This document shows, piece after piece, positions 1 through 5,963 of a stretch of 9,709 nucleotides of DNA. Source of the stretch: Shimia_B sp039198835 (GTDB taxonomy: Bacteria; Pseudomonadota; Alphaproteobacteria; Rhodobacterales; Rhodobacteraceae). Both the position numbers and the translations under genes were made by a program. The stretch is taken from assembly GCA_039198835.1 (NCBI GenBank), contig JBCCTH010000104.1:1-9709 (forward strand), given 5' to 3'. Position 1 is the stretch's first letter, and every line of letters starts with the position of its first letter. The notes beneath the pieces are model-generated. The model worked only from the letters and a program-made list of their open reading frames with translations. It was not told where the DNA came from and searched no databases.

Positions 1-198
1 CCATCGCCGTCGCGTGGCAAAAGGCGCGGCAAATGCTTTAAGACCAGCGCGGGCCCCAGTGCATTGGTGGCGAACTGGTCGCGCATCGCTGAAGGCACTG
101 ACGGCCGAGGCGATGCGCGACCAGTTCGCCACCAATGCACTGGGGCCCGCGCTGGTCTTAAAGCATTTGCCGCGCCTTTTGCCACGCGACGGCGATGG
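1..198. repeat. Perfect inverted repeat (fold-back) at the window edge
   Basis: Bases 1-89 are the exact reverse complement of bases 110-198, leaving a 20-nt loop at 90-109. I compared the two arms base by base and found no mismatch. The right arm and loop read naturally as the middle of a short-chain dehydrogenase. The left arm carries the same protein-coding stretch in the opposite orientation and has no sensible reading of its own. The repeat runs right up to base 1, so its full length is unknown. Perfect arms with a short loop at a sequence end are typical of fold-back chimeras from amplification or assembly. A genuine inverted duplication cannot be excluded from sequence alone. Confidence 0.95.
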
Positions 199-520
199 GT
201 TTTGCGGCGTGCTTTCGGCGCGTGTCGGCTCCATCGGAGATAATAATCTGGGCGGCTGGTACGCCTACCGGGCCGCGAAAGCCGCGCTCAACCAGATGGT
301 TCACGGCGCAGCCATAGAGCTTGGGCGCACGCATCGACACGCGCGATTGCTCGCGCTCCATCCCGGAACGGTCGCGACGCCCTTTACGGCGGGATATGGC
401 GGGCGCGATAAGCTGGAGCCGCCCGAGGCGGCGCGCCACCTGCTCGATGTTTTGACGTCGAAGTCGCCTTCTCAGAGCGGGAGCTTTTGGGATTGGAAGG
501 GCAATGAGGTGCCCTGGTGA
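89..520 (+). CDS. Short-chain dehydrogenase/reductase, C-factor-like, 5'-truncated
   Basis: This is the C-terminal half (about 143 residues) of an NAD(P)-dependent SDR oxidoreductase. Visible marks are the conserved Asn in FATNALGP, a Ser-containing SARVGSIGDN strand, and the YxxxK catalytic pair in YRAAK (Tyr codon at 266-268, Lys at 278-280). These are followed by the LHPGTVATPF segment typical of the C-factor/CsgA-like branch and a C-terminus ending in VPW. The Rossmann nucleotide-binding N-terminus (TGxxxGIG) is missing. The frame stays open back to an ATG at 14, but bases 1-88 belong to the reversed arm of the inverted repeat, so that start and the first 25 codons are almost certainly artificial. 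I therefore begin the supported coding part at 89. The substrate is unknown. It converges on the MORN-repeat gene, with 53 nt between the stops and no strong terminator. Confidence 0.85.
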   Translation: MKALTAEAMRDQFATNALGPALVLKHLPRLLPRDGDGFCGVLSARVGSIGDNNLGGWYAYRAAKAALNQMVHGAAIELGRTHRHARLLALHPGTVATPFTAGYGGRDKLEPPEAARHLLDVLTSKSPSQSGSFWDWKGNEVPW

Positions 521-573
521 CGCTCTGGTGAAGGCGGGCCAGGTCGGCTTGCAAGTGCGGTGGGCGAGGGCGC

Positions 574-2010
574 TCAGCCGTCGCTTGGCGCGTCTTCTGC
601 CCCTTCCACGATGACTTCGCGCGCATCTGAAAGCGCGCCTTCTTCCCAGGTTCCCGAGGCCACATCGCCATTGGCATAGCGCATCGTTCCCTCGCCCTGG
701 CGGCGGCCATTAAGAAAGTTGCCTTCATAGATGTCGCCATTGGCGTAGGTCGCAGTGCCTAAACCCTCGATCTCGCCGCCGCGCCACGCGCCGACATACT
801 GAAACCCATCGGCCATCACAATCTGCCCGGTGCCGTGGCGCTGTCCGTCAAGGAACTCACCGGTGTAGACGGTGCCATCCGCATAGGTCGCCGTACCTTC
901 GCCCTGGCGCTGGCCTTCTATCCAGGCCCCATCGTAGCGATAGCCATCTGCATAGGTCATCACGCCTTGCCCGTGGTTCTTGGCGTTTTTGAAGCCGCCC
1001 TGATACACGACGCCATTGGCGTAAGTGGCAATGCCCTCGCCTTCGATCACGCCGTCTGCCCAGGTTCCCTCATAGGTTGATCCATCGGCATAGACGATTT
1101 TGCCAAAGCCATGCGCCACATCATTGGCGAATTCGCCAGTATAGACCGACCCGTCGGGATAGGTGACCTCGCCCACCCCGGAGACTTGGCCCTCGATCCA
1201 GGAGCCGGCGTAAAGATAGCCGTCGGTGCCGCGGAATGTGCCTTGGCCGTGCCGCAGATCGTTTTTGAAGGCGCCTTCATATGTGTCGCCATTGGCATAA
1301 ATGACCTTGCCGGTTCCCTCGCGCCGTCCTGCGGCGAGATCGCCCTCGTAGACATCGCCGTTGGGCTGAATGAGTTTGCCCGTGCCGTTGATCTGCCCCG
1401 CTTCCCAAAGGCCTTCATAGACCAGGCCATCCGGCATGGTGAGCTTGCCCATGCCGTCGCGCACGCCGCGCAGCATATCGCCCGCATAGACCGCGCCATC
1501 GGGATAGGTGATGCGGCCCTTGCCCTCTTTGACGCCATTGACCCAGCCCCCGGCATAGACATAGCCGTCGCCCGTTGTCATCGTGCCTTGACCGTGATGC
1601 ATCGCCGCGCGAAAGCCGCCTTCATAGCGCACACCATTGGCATAAAGCGCGATGCCTTCGCCGGTGATCGCGCCATCGGTCCACGCGCCGTCATAGGTGC
1701 CGCCATCGGCGAATGTGATCATGCCGCGCCCGTTGGGTTTGCCTTTGGCGAACTCCCCCACATAGACCGACCCGTTGGGAAATTCGGCCGTGCCTTGCCC
1801 GAGGATTTCGCCATCGACCCACTCCCCGACATATCTATAGCCGTTGGGCAACGAATACGTGCCCTGGCCATGCTGGAGGCCATTGCGAAACTCGCCTTCA
1901 TAGATGCCGCCATCGTCATATTGCTTGACCGTGCGCTCCTGCGCCGCGGCACCCATGGCGAGGCTGGCAGTGACCAGCGCGAGCGCGGCCAGTGTCAAAG
2001 CGTGCTGCAT
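574..2010 (-). CDS. Exported MORN-repeat protein
   Basis: This 478-residue protein is almost entirely MORN repeats. Residues 1-23 form a signal peptide: a short N-region, a hydrophobic Ala/Leu core, and AAA before Gln24 as a likely cleavage site. From residue 30 to 443 there are 18 consecutive 23-residue units of pattern YxxGxxYxGxWxxGxxxGxG. A partial nineteenth unit and an acidic tail (EGAEDAPSD) follow. I chose the ATG at 2010 because GGAGG lies 8 nt upstream and the signal peptide begins there. An in-frame ATG at 2082 would add 24 polar residues in front and spoil it. MORN repeats form extended beta-hairpin arrays; in eukaryotes they scaffold or bind membranes, and in bacteria the role is mostly unknown. 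No enzymatic domain is attached. It stands alone between convergent and divergent neighbours, so context gives no partner. A periplasmic or secreted scaffold is inference. Confidence 0.9.
   Translation of the reverse strand: MQHALTLAALALVTASLAMGAAAQERTVKQYDDGGIYEGEFRNGLQHGQGTYSLPNGYRYVGEWVDGEILGQGTAEFPNGSVYVGEFAKGKPNGRGMITFADGGTYDGAWTDGAITGEGIALYANGVRYEGGFRAAMHHGQGTMTTGDGYVYAGGWVNGVKEGKGRITYPDGAVYAGDMLRGVRDGMGKLTMPDGLVYEGLWEAGQINGTGKLIQPNGDVYEGDLAAGRREGTGKVIYANGDTYEGAFKNDLRHGQGTFRGTDGYLYAGSWIEGQVSGVGEVTYPDGSVYTGEFANDVAHGFGKIVYADGSTYEGTWADGVIEGEGIATYANGVVYQGGFKNAKNHGQGVMTYADGYRYDGAWIEGQRQGEGTATYADGTVYTGEFLDGQRHGTGQIVMADGFQYVGAWRGGEIEGLGTATYANGDIYEGNFLNGRRQGEGTMRYANGDVASGTWEEGALSDAREVIVEGAEDAPSDG
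682..1923 (-). repeat. 18-unit, 69-nt coding repeat array (MORN)
   Basis: The DNA of the MORN gene is a head-to-tail array of 18 diverged 69-nt units encoding residues 30-443. Aligned by eye, units 1-9 (1303-1923) match units 10-18 (682-1302) in order. I count about 106 identical residues of 207, against about 7-8 of 23 for a few out-of-register unit pairs. This points to an old duplication of a nine-unit block. A weaker two-unit rhythm is also present, with the aromatic position alternating Trp and Phe/Leu/Met along much of the array. Confidence 0.85.
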
Positions 2011-2244
2011 CTTTCTTACCTCCGGCTGCGTTTCGACCGTCGCGTTCGGGTTGTTTATCTCCCGGTATCGCCCGGGCCGCACCTCAAAACTGCGCGGGCG
2101 TCGAGGTTCTGCTCGTCAGCCCCCGCGAGTCACATATATGGCAAAGTCATGGGGGAGGGATAGGCTGTGCAGCAGGCTTTCGTTAAGCGCGCCCTCTCGC
2201 TATCACCGCGGCGTGACATGCCCTAGAACCGAGGCTTCCCTGAA
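2011..2244. other. Divergent intergenic region, MORN gene / nadE
   Basis: This is the longest gene-free stretch in the window (234 nt) and must hold the promoters of both divergent genes. Apart from the MORN Shine-Dalgarno I could not find a convincing -35/-10 pair, operator palindrome or riboswitch-like fold on either strand. Alphaproteobacterial promoters are often weak by the E. coli consensus, so this absence means little. Confidence 0.5.
2019..2023 (-). promoter_or_regulatory. Shine-Dalgarno of the MORN gene
   Basis: The minus strand reads GGAGG here, followed by 8 nt (TAAGAAAG) and then ATG at 2010. This near-ideal spacing decides the start of the MORN-repeat protein over the longer reading from 2082. 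Confidence 0.85.
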
Positions 2245-3903
2245 ATGACCCGCCATTTCCGCCTGACCCTTGCTCAACTCAACCCGACAGTGGGCGATCT
2301 TGCGGGCAACGCCAAAAAAGCAAAAGCCGCTTGGCTTGAAGCCAAAGACGCGGGCGCGGATCTGGTCGCCTTCCCGGAGATGTTCATCACCGGATATCAA
2401 ACGCAGGATCTTGTTATGAAGCCCGCGTTCGCGGAGGGCGCGCTCAAGGCGATTGAAGCGCTCGCGCGCGATTGCGCAGAGGGGCCGGCGCTCGCCATCG
2501 GCGGGCCGGTGCGCGAAGAAGGGCTGCTTTATAACGGCTATTTCATCTGCGAAGGCGGAACGATCGTCCACCGGGTCTTGAAGCGCGAGCGGCCCAATGA
2601 TGGCGTTTTCGACGAGATGCGGCTTTACGCGCAAGGGCCGGTTCAGGGGCCCTATACCGTCAACGAACTGCGCATCGGGACCCCGATCTGCGAAGATGCC
2701 TGGCATGCCGAGGTCGCCGAAGCCCATGCCGAGAGCGGTGCCGAGGTGTTGATCGTGCCCAATGGCTCGCCTTACCACCGCGAGAAGTTTGACGTGCGCA
2801 TGAACCACATGGTGGCCCGCGTGACCGAAACGGGCCTGCCCTTGATCTATCTTAACATGGTCGGCGGGCAGGACGACCAGATGTTTGACGGCGGGTCATT
2901 CGCCTTGAACAGGGGCGCAGCACTCGCCGCGCGCCTTCCGGTCTTTGATGAGGCTGTCACCACGCTCGAGCTGACCCACACCAATGAAGGCTGGCAGATA
3001 ACAGAGGCGCCCAAAACCCCCCACCCGGATGCCTGGGAACAGGATTATCGTGTCATGGTAGAGACCTTGCGCGATTACCTTTCGAAAACCGGCTTCAAGA
3101 AGGTGCTTCTCGGGTTGTCGGGCGGCATCGATAGCGCGCTCGTGGCCACGATAGCCGTCGATGCGCTTGGCGCAGAGAATGTGCGCTGCGTGATGCTGCC
3201 CTCTGAATACACATCGCAAGGCTCGCTCTCAGACGCGCGCGATATCGCGGAGCGTCTGGGCGTGGGCTATGACACGGTGCCCATCGCTGCGCCGCGCGCC
3301 GCCGTGACCGAGACGCTCGCGCCGGTCTTTAACGGCGCTGAGCCCGATATCACCGAGGAAAATATCCAGTCGCGCCTGCGCGGTCTGCTTCTCATGGCGA
3401 TGTCCAACAAATTTGGCGAAATGCTGCTGACCACCGGCAATAAATCGGAAGTGGCCGTGGGCTATGCCACGATCTATGGCGATATGTCTGGCGGCTATAA
3501 TCCGATCAAGGACCTCTACAAAACGCGTGTCTTCGAGCAATGCCGGTGGCGCAACGCCCATTGGCGGCCTTGGATGAAAGGGCCCGAGGGCGAGGTGATC
3601 CCTGTGTCGATCATCGAAAAGCCCCCCTCTGCCGAGTTGCGCGAAGATCAAAAAGACGAGGATTCGCTCCCGCCCTACGAGATCCTTGACGGCATTCTTG
3701 AGATGCTCGTGGACAATGAGGCAAGCATCAGCGAATGCGTCGCTGCCGGTTACGACCGCGACGTCGTGAAGCGGGTCGAGCATCTCCTTTATATCTCGGA
3801 GTATAAGCGCTTTCAGTCCGCGCCCGGCGCGCGGCTCACGCACAGGGCGTTCTGGCTTGATCGGCGCTATCCGATTGTGAGCCAATGGCGCGATCAGGGC
3901 TGA
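2245..3903 (+). CDS. nadE: Glutamine-dependent NAD+ synthetase
   Basis: NadE makes NAD+ from deamido-NAD+, ATP and glutamine in the cytoplasm, the last step of NAD synthesis. The 552-residue protein has both expected halves. Residues about 5-245 are the nitrilase-type glutaminase domain, with the Glu-Lys-Cys triad visible as Glu45 (FPEMFITGY), Lys113 (before the PNDGVFDE stretch) and Cys149 (PICEDAW). Residues about 265-552 are the adenine-nucleotide alpha-hydrolase-type synthetase domain, with the ATP loop SGGIDS at 292-297, LPSEYTSQGSLSDA, TGNKSEVAVGY, GGYNPIKDLYKT and the PPSAELREDQ motif. The length is normal for the bacterial two-domain form. A GAGG lies 10 nt before the ATG, a weak Shine-Dalgarno. 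An acetyltransferase gene follows 16 nt after the stop, so the two are probably co-transcribed. No frameshift or missing key residue was seen. Confidence 0.97.
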   Translation: MTRHFRLTLAQLNPTVGDLAGNAKKAKAAWLEAKDAGADLVAFPEMFITGYQTQDLVMKPAFAEGALKAIEALARDCAEGPALAIGGPVREEGLLYNGYFICEGGTIVHRVLKRERPNDGVFDEMRLYAQGPVQGPYTVNELRIGTPICEDAWHAEVAEAHAESGAEVLIVPNGSPYHREKFDVRMNHMVARVTETGLPLIYLNMVGGQDDQMFDGGSFALNRGAALAARLPVFDEAVTTLELTHTNEGWQITEAPKTPHPDAWEQDYRVMVETLRDYLSKTGFKKVLLGLSGGIDSALVATIAVDALGAENVRCVMLPSEYTSQGSLSDARDIAERLGVGYDTVPIAAPRAAVTETLAPVFNGAEPDITEENIQSRLRGLLLMAMSNKFGEMLLTTGNKSEVAVGYATIYGDMSGGYNPIKDLYKTRVFEQCRWRNAHWRPWMKGPEGEVIPVSIIEKPPSAELREDQKDEDSLPPYEILDGILEMLVDNEASISECVAAGYDRDVVKRVEHLLYISEYKRFQSAPGARLTHRAFWLDRRYPIVSQWRDQG

Positions 3904-3919
3904 GGGCACGGCCTGACCC

Positions 3920-4462
3920 ATGGTCATCACAACGCCACGGTTGATCATCCGGCCGTTTCGGCAAAGCGATCTGCCCGGGCTTGAGCCGCTCCTTGGCGAT
4001 CCCGCGGTGATGGAATTCAGCTTGCGCGGCCCGGCCACCGCAGATGCGCGTGCCGCGTGGCTGGCGCGCGCCATGCGCGACAATGCCAGTCAGGCTTTGC
4101 CGGGGTCGCTACCGGGGTCGCTACCGGGCGCGTTGGCGGTCGAGGCGGCGCGTGACGCGGCATTCTTGGGCTATGTCAGCCTCTCAAGAGATGCGAGCCG
4201 CCTTCAGCCCGGAGAAGCGGAGCTCGGGTTTCGCCTCGTGCAAGAGGCATGGGGGCACGGCTTCGCCCGGGAGGCTGCTGAAGCAGTGATCTCGACCTAC
4301 GGCTCGGCGTATCGGATCGTCGCGCTGATCGATCCCTCGAACCGGCGCTCGCTGCGCGTGGTTGAAAAGCTCGGGATGCAGAAAAGCCGGGAAGTGATGC
4401 TTCCCGGCTATGATTACCCCGATCTCGTCTATTCGCGAACCGGGGCCATGACCGCGCCTTAA
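3920..4462 (+). CDS. GNAT-family N-acetyltransferase (RimJ/RimL-like)
   Basis: This 180-residue protein has the layout of the RimJ/RimL branch of GNAT acetyltransferases. It opens with TPRLIIRPFRQSDL, has the acetyl-CoA pyrophosphate loop WGHGFA at residues 111-116 after ELGFRLVQEA, and near the C-terminus shows the NRRSLRVVEKLGM helix (Asn141, Ser144). It should transfer acetyl from acetyl-CoA to an amine, either a protein N-terminus or a small molecule; the acceptor cannot be told. Residues 60-72 (LPGSLPGSLPGAL) come from a 12-nt tandem repeat and look like a slippage-prone linker between core strands. The ATG at 3920 sits 16 nt after the nadE stop, with GAGGG overlapping that stop as a distant Shine-Dalgarno. 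The stop shares TTAA with the stop of the convergent MBL gene. Confidence 0.9.
   Translation: MVITTPRLIIRPFRQSDLPGLEPLLGDPAVMEFSLRGPATADARAAWLARAMRDNASQALPGSLPGSLPGALAVEAARDAAFLGYVSLSRDASRLQPGEAELGFRLVQEAWGHGFAREAAEAVISTYGSAYRIVALIDPSNRRSLRVVEKLGMQKSREVMLPGYDYPDLVYSRTGAMTAP
4100..4128 (+). repeat. 12-nt in-frame tandem repeat
   Basis: The unit CCGGGGTCGCTA occurs twice exactly (4100-4111, 4112-4123), followed by a partial third copy CCGGG (4124-4128). The unit is a multiple of three, so copy-number changes would add or remove four residues (LPGS) from the acetyltransferase without shifting the frame. Confidence 0.9.
4381..4409 (-). terminator. Intrinsic-terminator-like hairpin for the MBL gene, inside the acetyltransferase CDS
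   Basis: Bases 4385-4394 (AGCCGGGAAG) and 4400-4409 (CTTCCCGGCT) form a perfect 10-bp stem with a 5-nt loop. Read on the minus strand, the hairpin runs straight into TTTTC, the shape of a rho-independent terminator, about 50 nt past the MBL stop. Read on the plus strand it has no T-run and lies within the last 80 nt of the acetyltransferase gene. The T-run is short, so termination is inferred. Confidence 0.55.
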
Positions 4463-5391
4463 GTGGCAGCCATCTGATAGGTCACAGGCACCCAATGGAA
4501 GCCATCGCCGCGCGTTTCGACATAGCCCGCCGCGGGGAATGGCATGTGATACCCCACCATGGGGATACGATCGGCCGCCAGCATGCCCAAAATCCGGCGG
4601 CGCGTTGCGGCGGCGGCGGCTTTATCTGCATCAAAGCGCACTTCCCAATCGGGGTTGGCAAGCGACCAGACATGGTGGTTTGCCATGTCAGCCGTGATCA
4701 GGAGCTGCGCGCCACCTGACGAGAGCATATAGGCCATATGGCCGGGCGTATGGCCAAAGGCCCCCATGGCAGTGATGCCGGGCCGCACTTCGCCCCCTTC
4801 ATCGAGGAAGCGCATGCGCTCAGCGAAAGGCACCACCTTTTCATTGATCTGCCCGGCAAGGCCCGATTGGCTTCCTGGGCCGGATGTCCAGAAATTGTAT
4901 TCCCGCGCGCCGGTGACATAGCTTGCATTGGCGTAGGTCGCTCCGCCGTCTCCCGTCAGGCCGCCGATATGGTCGGGGTGCATGTGGGTGATGACGACAT
5001 GGGTGATGTCAGCCGGTGTCAGGCCAACGCTTTCAAGCGCCATCGGCACACCGTCGCCCGGCAGGCCGGTATCAAACAGGATCGTCTCTGAGCCGGTTTC
5101 AACGAGCACCGGTGTGAAGAAGCCCTGGTAGGTTTCGGACGATATGAAGTTTTCCTCGGAAACGCGCGCGAATTCCTCGGCGCTCACATTCATGCCGAAC
5201 GTGCCTTGCGGTTCGTCGCGCATGCCGGAGCCGGCAAGGAGCGTCGTCACGGTCATGTCGCCGACGGCGAAACTCCGCGCGAGGGGTGCGGGCGCTTTTG
5301 CGCTGTGCCCGCCTGCCGCAGCCTGTGTTGCGAGGGGCAAAAGCGGCGCGGCGGCAGCGGATGCCAAAAGTGAGCGGCGTGAAAGAGCCAT
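4459..5391 (-). CDS. Tat-exported metallo-beta-lactamase-fold hydrolase
   Basis: This 310-residue protein is an MBL-fold metallohydrolase. The N-terminus carries a twin-arginine signal, SRRSLL at residues 4-9, followed by an Ala/Leu core to about residue 26, so the enzyme probably acts in the periplasm after folding in the cytoplasm. The dinuclear metal site is complete: THMHPDH (HxHxDH, 136-141), His218 in GHTPGH, Asp235 in TADM and His282 in GYHMP. An acidic FDTGLPGDG segment (106-114) precedes it. Relatives include lactonase-like and other hydrolases; the substrate cannot be told here. GGAGG lies 9 nt before the start, supporting this ATG. The stop overlaps that of the convergent acetyltransferase gene, and a terminator-like hairpin follows inside that gene. 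Upstream it is divergent from the DUF1801 gene, with 86 nt between starts. Confidence 0.93.
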   Translation of the reverse strand: MALSRRSLLASAAAAPLLPLATQAAAGGHSAKAPAPLARSFAVGDMTVTTLLAGSGMRDEPQGTFGMNVSAEEFARVSEENFISSETYQGFFTPVLVETGSETILFDTGLPGDGVPMALESVGLTPADITHVVITHMHPDHIGGLTGDGGATYANASYVTGAREYNFWTSGPGSQSGLAGQINEKVVPFAERMRFLDEGGEVRPGITAMGAFGHTPGHMAYMLSSGGAQLLITADMANHHVWSLANPDWEVRFDADKAAAAATRRRILGMLAADRIPMVGYHMPFPAAGYVETRGDGFHWVPVTYQMAAT

Positions 5392-5400
5392 GGCGAAAAT

Positions 5401-5405
5401 CCTCC
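5401..5405 (-). promoter_or_regulatory. Shine-Dalgarno of the MBL hydrolase gene
   Basis: The minus strand reads GGAGG, then 9 nt, then ATG at 5391. It fixes the start so that the twin-arginine signal is at the extreme N-terminus. Confidence 0.8.
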
Positions 5406-5477
5406 AGAGATTGTGCTAATGAGCGAGGTAGAGCGCGGGCCGGGTGTTGCCCGTGCGTAAATGCGCAGGGCCTTCAC

Positions 5478-5906
5478 ATGTCTGAGAACAAAACCAGGAT
5501 TACCGATATCAACCCGGAAGATTACATCGGGGGGATCGAGCACCCCACCCGGCGGGCCGATGCCGAGACGCTCAACGCTCTTTTTCGCCGCATCACAGGG
5601 TGGACGCCGCGCATGTGGGGGCCGTCGCTCATCGGGTATGGCTCTTATCACTACCGTTATGACACCGGGCGCGAGGGCGATATGCTCGCCACGGGCTTTG
5701 CGGCCGCCAAGGCGCGCCTGTCGCTTTACATCATGCCAGGCTACGCTGATTTCCAGCCGTTGCTCGACCGGCTTGGCAAGCACAAGACCGGCAAGGCCTG
5801 TCTCTACATCAATAAGCTCGCCGATGTTGATACGGGCGTGCTCGAAGAGATCATACGCGCGGGGCTCGCTGATCTGGGCGAAAAATACCCGGTGACACCG
5901 ACCTGA
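5478..5906 (+). CDS. DUF1801 domain protein
   Basis: This is a 142-residue cytoplasmic protein with no signal or membrane segment. It resembles the DUF1801 family, a small domain of unknown function. Marks are the MWGPSLIGYGSYHYRY stretch near residue 47, FAAAKARLSLYIMPGY in the middle, and GKACLYINKLADVD followed by a helix starting LEEII near the C-terminus. The frame is open further upstream to 5286, but that extension is antisense to the MBL gene and has no ribosome site. The ATG at 5478 has AGGG 7 nt ahead and gives the usual family length. It lies 57 nt before gltX on the same strand and may be co-transcribed, though gltX has its own strong ribosome site. No function is proposed. Confidence 0.85.
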   Translation: MSENKTRITDINPEDYIGGIEHPTRRADAETLNALFRRITGWTPRMWGPSLIGYGSYHYRYDTGREGDMLATGFAAAKARLSLYIMPGYADFQPLLDRLGKHKTGKACLYINKLADVDTGVLEEIIRAGLADLGEKYPVTPT

Positions 5907-5950
5907 GCAGGGTGGACTTGACCAAGCCAAAGTGACACAGAGCGCCGCTC

Positions 5951-5957
5951 AAGGAGG
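5951..5957 (+). promoter_or_regulatory. Strong Shine-Dalgarno of gltX
   Basis: AAGGAGG lies 6 nt before the gltX ATG and is the strongest ribosome site in the window, in keeping with a highly translated housekeeping gene. Confidence 0.85.
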
Positions 5958-5963
5958 CCCTCA

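Noticed and set aside
14..88. ATG at 14 as the start of the SDR gene
   Set aside because: This stretch is the reverse-complement arm of the inverted repeat, its translation has no SDR features, and the Rossmann N-terminus is lacking. It is a product of the fold-back.
1..198. Terminal inverted repeats of an insertion sequence
   Set aside because: The arms are only 20 nt apart with SDR coding sequence in the loop and no transposase, so this is a fold-back and not element ends.
682..1923. CRISPR-like regular spacing
   Set aside because: The periodicity is coding (23 codons), the whole unit is conserved rather than alternating repeat and spacer, and no cas genes are present.
1111..2163. 350-residue open frame antisense to the MORN gene
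   Set aside because: The open frame follows from the regular 69-nt repeat and high GC. Its translation has no family features and its start lies within the MORN array, while the minus-strand reading has a signal peptide and a good ribosome site.
3229..4083. Long minus-strand frame opposite nadE and the acetyltransferase gene
   Set aside because: It lies antisense to well-recognised genes and spans two of them without recognisable motifs.
5918..5923. TTGACC as a -35 box for gltX
   Set aside because: No acceptable -10 hexamer follows at 16-18 nt.
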